Assembly: GCA_014380255.1 (NCBI GenBank)
Contig: JACMKG010000317.1
Span: 1 to 9,987 of the forward strand
Direction: 5' to 3'
DNA length: 9,987 nucleotides
Source of the DNA: Prolixibacteraceae bacterium
Lineage (GTDB): Bacteria > Bacteroidota > Bacteroidia > Bacteroidales > Prolixibacteraceae
Shown here: piece after piece, positions 7,255 through 9,987 of the stretch
How the letters are laid out: each line of letters starts with the position of its first letter
Numbering within the stretch: the stretch's first letter is position 1
Program-made: the position numbers and the translations under genes
Notes under the pieces: generated by a model
What the model was told of the DNA's origin: nothing
The model's input: only the letters and a program-made list of their open reading frames with translations
The model's database searches: none

Positions 7255-7262
7255 CAAAAATA
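7255..7262 (-). promoter_or_regulatory. Candidate -7 promoter element for the isomerase gene
   Basis: On the minus strand this reads TATTTTTG, matching the Bacteroidota primary-sigma -7 consensus TAnnTTTG, with 45 bases between it and the start codon. No clear TTTG -33 box is seen at the usual distance. If active, it would let the isomerase gene be transcribed separately from the secreted-protein gene upstream. The AT-rich background makes chance matches likely. Confidence 0.35.
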
Positions 7263-7354
7263 ACTAATCGAATTAAAACGTTCACTGCTATTAGTAAGAA
7301 AATCCAGCTTGTTCAAATCATTCGTCCGTTGAATATTGAAAATGATTGCCTTGC

Positions 7355-7729
7355 TTATTGTTTTTTTACTGCTGTGATTGTTTTTGGACCATCCGGAGAA
7401 TCAACCGTTCCGGTTAATTTATCCTTTTCATGGGTTAGCTGAACATTGACAGGATTACCTTCTACATAGGAAGTAAAGGTAATTTTTTCCTTGTCAATCT
7501 TTAGGTTGCTTGTTTCCAATTCACCGGCATCAAGCTTGATAACACATACTGTTTGTCCTTCTTTTTCAGAAAAGATAAGACTTCCTTTTTCATATCCGTA
7601 AGGGGCATCACTAACTTCATAAACCCATTCACCTAGAATAGGCTTTTTCTTGTTTTCTGCTTGTAATTGAAAAGTGCTACATACAAAAAGAGTGCATAAA
7701 AGTAAAAGTGGGAAAATGTGCTTTTTCAT
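7355..7729 (-). CDS. Small secreted protein of unknown function
   Basis: I do not recognise a named family for this 124-residue protein. It starts with a classical signal peptide: MKK, a leucine-rich core and FQLQA, with likely cleavage before ENKKK near residue 25. That gives a mature protein of about 100 residues in the periplasm, at the outer membrane or outside. No lipobox is evident: the cysteines at 12 and 17 are not in an L-A/S-G/A-C context. The mature part begins with a GEWVYEV segment and PYGYEKGSLIF, followed by regularly alternating hydrophobic strands and turns (KITFTSY, NVQLTHEKDKLTGTVDSPDG). This suggests a small beta-barrel or beta-sandwich like those that bind hydrophobic or sugar ligands. 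The same-strand isomerase gene follows 145 bp downstream. A consensus -7 element lies upstream at 7782-7789. Coding status is supported by the signal peptide and composition; the function is open. Confidence 0.75.
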   Translation of the reverse strand: MKKHIFPLLLLCTLFVCSTFQLQAENKKKPILGEWVYEVSDAPYGYEKGSLIFSEKEGQTVCVIKLDAGELETSNLKIDKEKITFTSYVEGNPVNVQLTHEKDKLTGTVDSPDGPKTITAVKKQ

Positions 7730-7781
7730 AAGAAGTGTTTTAAAGGTTAACTTATTTAAATTCTACCTGGTGTTGAATCAC

Positions 7782-7789
7782 CAAATTTA
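7782..7789 (-). promoter_or_regulatory. Candidate -7 promoter element for the small secreted protein
   Basis: On the minus strand this reads TAAATTTG, an exact match to the Bacteroidota -7 consensus TAnnTTTG, with 52 bases between it and the start codon at 7729. A TTTG -33 box is not visible at the usual 19-21 bp spacing, so this is only half of a canonical promoter. Confidence 0.4.
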
Positions 7790-7957
7790 ATTATTCTTCA
7801 GTTAATTCCTGTTATCAGCCAGGCACTTCTTTTTCAGATATTTTGATTGAAAAAAAACTTTTTATTCCATTAAAAGAGGCGCTCACGGATTTGAAGGAAG
7901 GAATATGGATGGATTTTTTTTGATTATCACCGCCCAAGGATTGTCTTTATTTTCGGA

Positions 7958-8012
7958 GGTTATTCGAAGGTCGTTCGAAGGTTGTTCGAAGGTCGTTCGA
8001 AGGTACTTCGAT
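7958..8012. repeat. Five 11-bp tandem repeats, GGTYGTTCGAA
   Basis: Units start at 7958, 7969, 7980, 7991 and 8002. The second and fourth are identical (GGTCGTTCGAA), the first and third differ from them by two and one bases, and the last is degenerate (GGTACTTCGAT). Each of the first four ends in the 6-bp palindrome TTCGAA, so identical symmetric sites recur every 11 bp, close to one DNA helical turn. It lies about 265 bp upstream of tex and about 230 bp upstream of the secreted-protein gene. There is no spacer between units and no coding potential. Confidence 0.85.
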
Positions 8013-8276
8013 TAAGAACGAATAATTATCGAATGACATTCTAATTATTTTCTATCGACCTTCTTTTTACTGAGGAATCTATGGCAAAAATCCCTGAAGT
8101 CGAAATGTCGTTTTGGGGATAACACATGGGGGCTGCCATTCTATTTAATTAGGTGCTAAAAGCTTATACTGTCTTGTCGATCGAATGTGCTACCTAGGGT
8201 ACTTTTTAACAGCTTTACCCTCTTTATTCAATCCAAAAATGGCTACCTTCGAGCCTCCATTTTACAAGCTCAGCAC

Positions 8277-9987
8277 ATGCATCAAAATATTATACGATTA
8301 ATTGCACACCAAGTAGGTATCAACGAGATACAGACCGGAAATACCATACAACTGCTCACTGAAGGCTCTACAGTGCCATTTATAGCCCGGTACAGGAAGG
8401 AAAGTACAGGAAGCCTGGATGAAGTCCAGATAGAAGCTATTAAAGATGCTAAGGAGAAAATGGAGGAATTGCTCAAACGCAAGGAAACTATTTTAAAAAC
8501 AATCCAGGAGCAAGGACTGCTGACCACCGATTTGCAAAAACGCATTGAAGATTCTTTTAATGCTACTGAACTGGAAGATATCTATCTGCCTTATAAACCT
8601 AAACGCCGCACCAAGGCTGCCATTGCACGCGAGAAAGGGCTGGAACCACTGGCTAAGACAATCATGCAGCAAAACGAAAGGGATATCGAGCGAAAAGCTC
8701 ATTCTTTTGTAGGTGAAAAAGTGGAATCTACGGAAGAAGCATTGGCCGGGGCACGTGATATTGTAGCCGAATGGATCAATGAAGATGAGAAGGCTAGATC
8801 TATTGTTCGCCGTGTATTTGAAACCGAAGCGATCATTACCTGTAAACTCATAAAGGGAAAAGAAGAAGAGGCAGCCAAATACAGTAATTATTTTGACTGG
8901 AGGGAGCCCTTGAAAAAATGTCCATCGCATCGTTTATTGGCTATGCGAAGGGGCGAAAATGAAGGATTTCTGCGAGTTTCTGTAACGCCTGAAAGTGAAG
9001 AGGGTATTGTTCGGCTGAAGCGTACCTTTATACGGAGCAATAATTCATGTACCGATCAGATGGAGCTGGCTGTTCAGGATGCCTATAAGCGACTTTTGGA
9101 GCCAACCATTGAAACTGAATTTTTCAATTCTTCAAAAGATAAAGCTGATGAAGAGGCCATTCGTGTATTTGCTGAGAATATCAGGCAGTTGCTCCTGGCA
9201 GCACCCTTGGGGCAGAAGCGTGTGCTGGCAATCGATCCGGGCTTTCGCAGCGGATGTAAATTAGTATGCCTGGATGCACAGGGGAATCTGTTGCACAACG
9301 AAACGATTTATCCGCATAAGCCTCAGGAGGAGGTTAAACAGGCGGCAAGGAAAATCAGCTCACTGGTAAGCTCATACCAGATTGAAGCTGTAGCCATTGG
9401 TAATGGGACGGCCAGCCGGGAAACGGAGCAATTTATAAAGAAACTTCACTTTGATCGCGATCTGAAGGTTTTTGTTGTTTCTGAAGATGGAGCTTCCATC
9501 TATTCAGCCTCTAAGATTGCGCGGGAAGAATTCCCCGAGTATGATGTAACGGTTCGTGGAGCTGTTTCCATTGGACGCAGGCTAATGGATCCGCTTGCCG
9601 AGCTGGTAAAGATAGATCCTAAATCCATTGGTGTTGGACAGTATCAGCATGATGTGGATCAGAAGAAATTAAAAAGCAGCCTGGATAAAGTAATTGAATC
9701 TTGCGTGAACCTGATTGGAGTAAATGTAAATACAGCATCCAAACACCTGCTGACCTATATTTCAGGGCTTGGTCCATTGCTTGCTCAGAATATCGTGGAT
9801 TACCGCAAAGAGAAAGGACCCTTTAAAGCAAGAACTGAATTGATGAAGGTTGCGCGGATGGGAGCCAAAGCGTATGAGCAGTCGGCAGGTTTTCTAAGGA
9901 TTCCGGATGCAGTGAACCCCTTGGATAAAACGGCTGTGCACCCTGAGTCATATCATGTGGTTGAGAAGATGGCCAAGGATTTAAAAT
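8277..9987 (+). CDS. tex: Tex family transcription accessory / RNA-binding protein (3' end beyond window)
   Basis: The reading frame is open from the ATG at 8277 to the right edge, giving 570 residues of a protein that is usually 700-800 long. Tex is a cytoplasmic nucleic-acid-binding protein related to eukaryotic Spt6 and linked to transcription. The N-terminal helical region includes the hallmark STVPFIARYRKESTGSLDEV and EDIYLPYKPKRRTKA. The YqgF/RuvC-like domain begins around RVLAIDPGFRSG (Asp320 to Arg324), followed by VAIGNGTASRETE and SIYSASKIAREEFP. The helix-hairpin-helix domain contains NTASKHLLTYISGLGPLLAQNIVDYRKEKGPF (from about 485). The expected C-terminal S1 RNA-binding domain lies outside the window. 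The frame extends upstream to a stop at 8157 with no ATG and only a GTG at 8187; the ATG at 8277 fits the family N-terminus best. No frameshift is seen. The gene diverges from the secreted-protein gene. Confidence 0.95.
   Translation, partial: MHQNIIRLIAHQVGINEIQTGNTIQLLTEGSTVPFIARYRKESTGSLDEVQIEAIKDAKEKMEELLKRKETILKTIQEQGLLTTDLQKRIEDSFNATELEDIYLPYKPKRRTKAAIAREKGLEPLAKTIMQQNERDIERKAHSFVGEKVESTEEALAGARDIVAEWINEDEKARSIVRRVFETEAIITCKLIKGKEEEAAKYSNYFDWREPLKKCPSHRLLAMRRGENEGFLRVSVTPESEEGIVRLKRTFIRSNNSCTDQMELAVQDAYKRLLEPTIETEFFNSSKDKADEEAIRVFAENIRQLLLAAPLGQKRVLAIDPGFRSGCKLVCLDAQGNLLHNETIYPHKPQEEVKQAARKISSLVSSYQIEAVAIGNGTASRETEQFIKKLHFDRDLKVFVVSEDGASIYSASKIAREEFPEYDVTVRGAVSIGRRLMDPLAELVKIDPKSIGVGQYQHDVDQKKLKSSLDKVIESCVNLIGVNVNTASKHLLTYISGLGPLLAQNIVDYRKEKGPFKARTELMKVARMGAKAYEQSAGFLRIPDAVNPLDKTAVHPESYHVVEKMAKDLK

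Larger units (their letters stand above)
7730..8276. other. Divergent intergenic region upstream of the secreted-protein gene and tex
   Basis: No gene is supported in these 547 bases. The left part holds a good minus-strand -7 motif (7782-7789). The middle holds a five-unit 11-bp tandem repeat (7958-8012). To its right an inverted CGACCTTC (8056-8063), complementary to the GAAGGTCG found in the repeat, is followed by a T-run. A further 5-bp inverted repeat, GGGTA/TACCC (8197-8201 with 8216-8220), lies about 60 bp before tex. I found no convincing TAnnTTTG promoter for tex. Confidence 0.5.

Noticed and set aside
7958..8012. Possible mini CRISPR array
   Set aside because: The 11-bp units abut directly with no spacers, are far too short for CRISPR repeats, and no cas gene is nearby.
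8187..8276. Upstream GTG start for tex
   Set aside because: The extra 30 residues would have no resemblance to the Tex N-terminus, whereas the ATG at 8277 begins directly before the conserved region.
8493..8930. A 145-codon minus-strand open frame within tex
   Set aside because: It is antisense to the conserved N-terminal Tex region. Its Phe/Ser-rich translation and lack of motifs mark it as a shadow.

Overview
The window looks like ordinary chromosomal DNA from a member of the Bacteroidota. The intergenic DNA is AT-rich, the genes have no obvious Shine-Dalgarno sequences, and TAnnTTTG-type -7 motifs precede two genes. The protein set also fits: a split biotin-dependent acyl-CoA carboxylase, a Tat-exported TIM-barrel isomerase and a Tex protein. 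The genus cannot be fixed from the sequence alone. No tRNA, rRNA, CRISPR array, transposase or phage gene was found.

Layout. Bases 1-462 carry no gene but hold a 155-bp palindromic, MITE-like element (300-454). Bases 463-4232 (minus strand) form a three-gene carboxylase cluster transcribed in the order biotin carboxylase, biotin carrier protein, carboxyltransferase. Together these make a complete enzyme, most likely propionyl-CoA carboxylase. A 197-bp gap between the carrier and carboxyltransferase genes holds two rearranged copies of a palindrome built from CACATAG units. After a 534-bp divergent intergenic region, a MATE-family efflux transporter lies on the plus strand (4767-6113). It converges on a Tat-exported sugar phosphate isomerase/epimerase-like protein (6340-7209, minus). 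The convergent gap contains a perfect 27-bp-arm copy of the CACATAG palindrome followed by a bidirectional intrinsic terminator. Upstream of the isomerase gene is a small secreted protein of unknown function (7355-7729, minus). A 547-bp divergent intergenic region with five 11-bp tandem repeats (GGTYGTTCGAA) separates it from a tex gene (8277 to the right edge, plus) that is cut by the window end.

How the genes work together. The carboxylase genes supply the three activities of one enzyme: carboxylation of biotin, the swinging biotin arm, and carboxyl transfer to acyl-CoA. The carboxylase alpha chain appears to be split into two genes, with the linker region divided between them. The isomerase-like protein and the small secreted protein may be functionally linked, both being predicted to leave the cytoplasm, but that rests on adjacency. 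The MATE transporter and Tex look like independent housekeeping genes.

I found no convincing new multi-gene system. The most unusual content is in the non-coding DNA: the dispersed CACATAG palindrome family, the MITE-like element and the helically spaced TTCGAA array.
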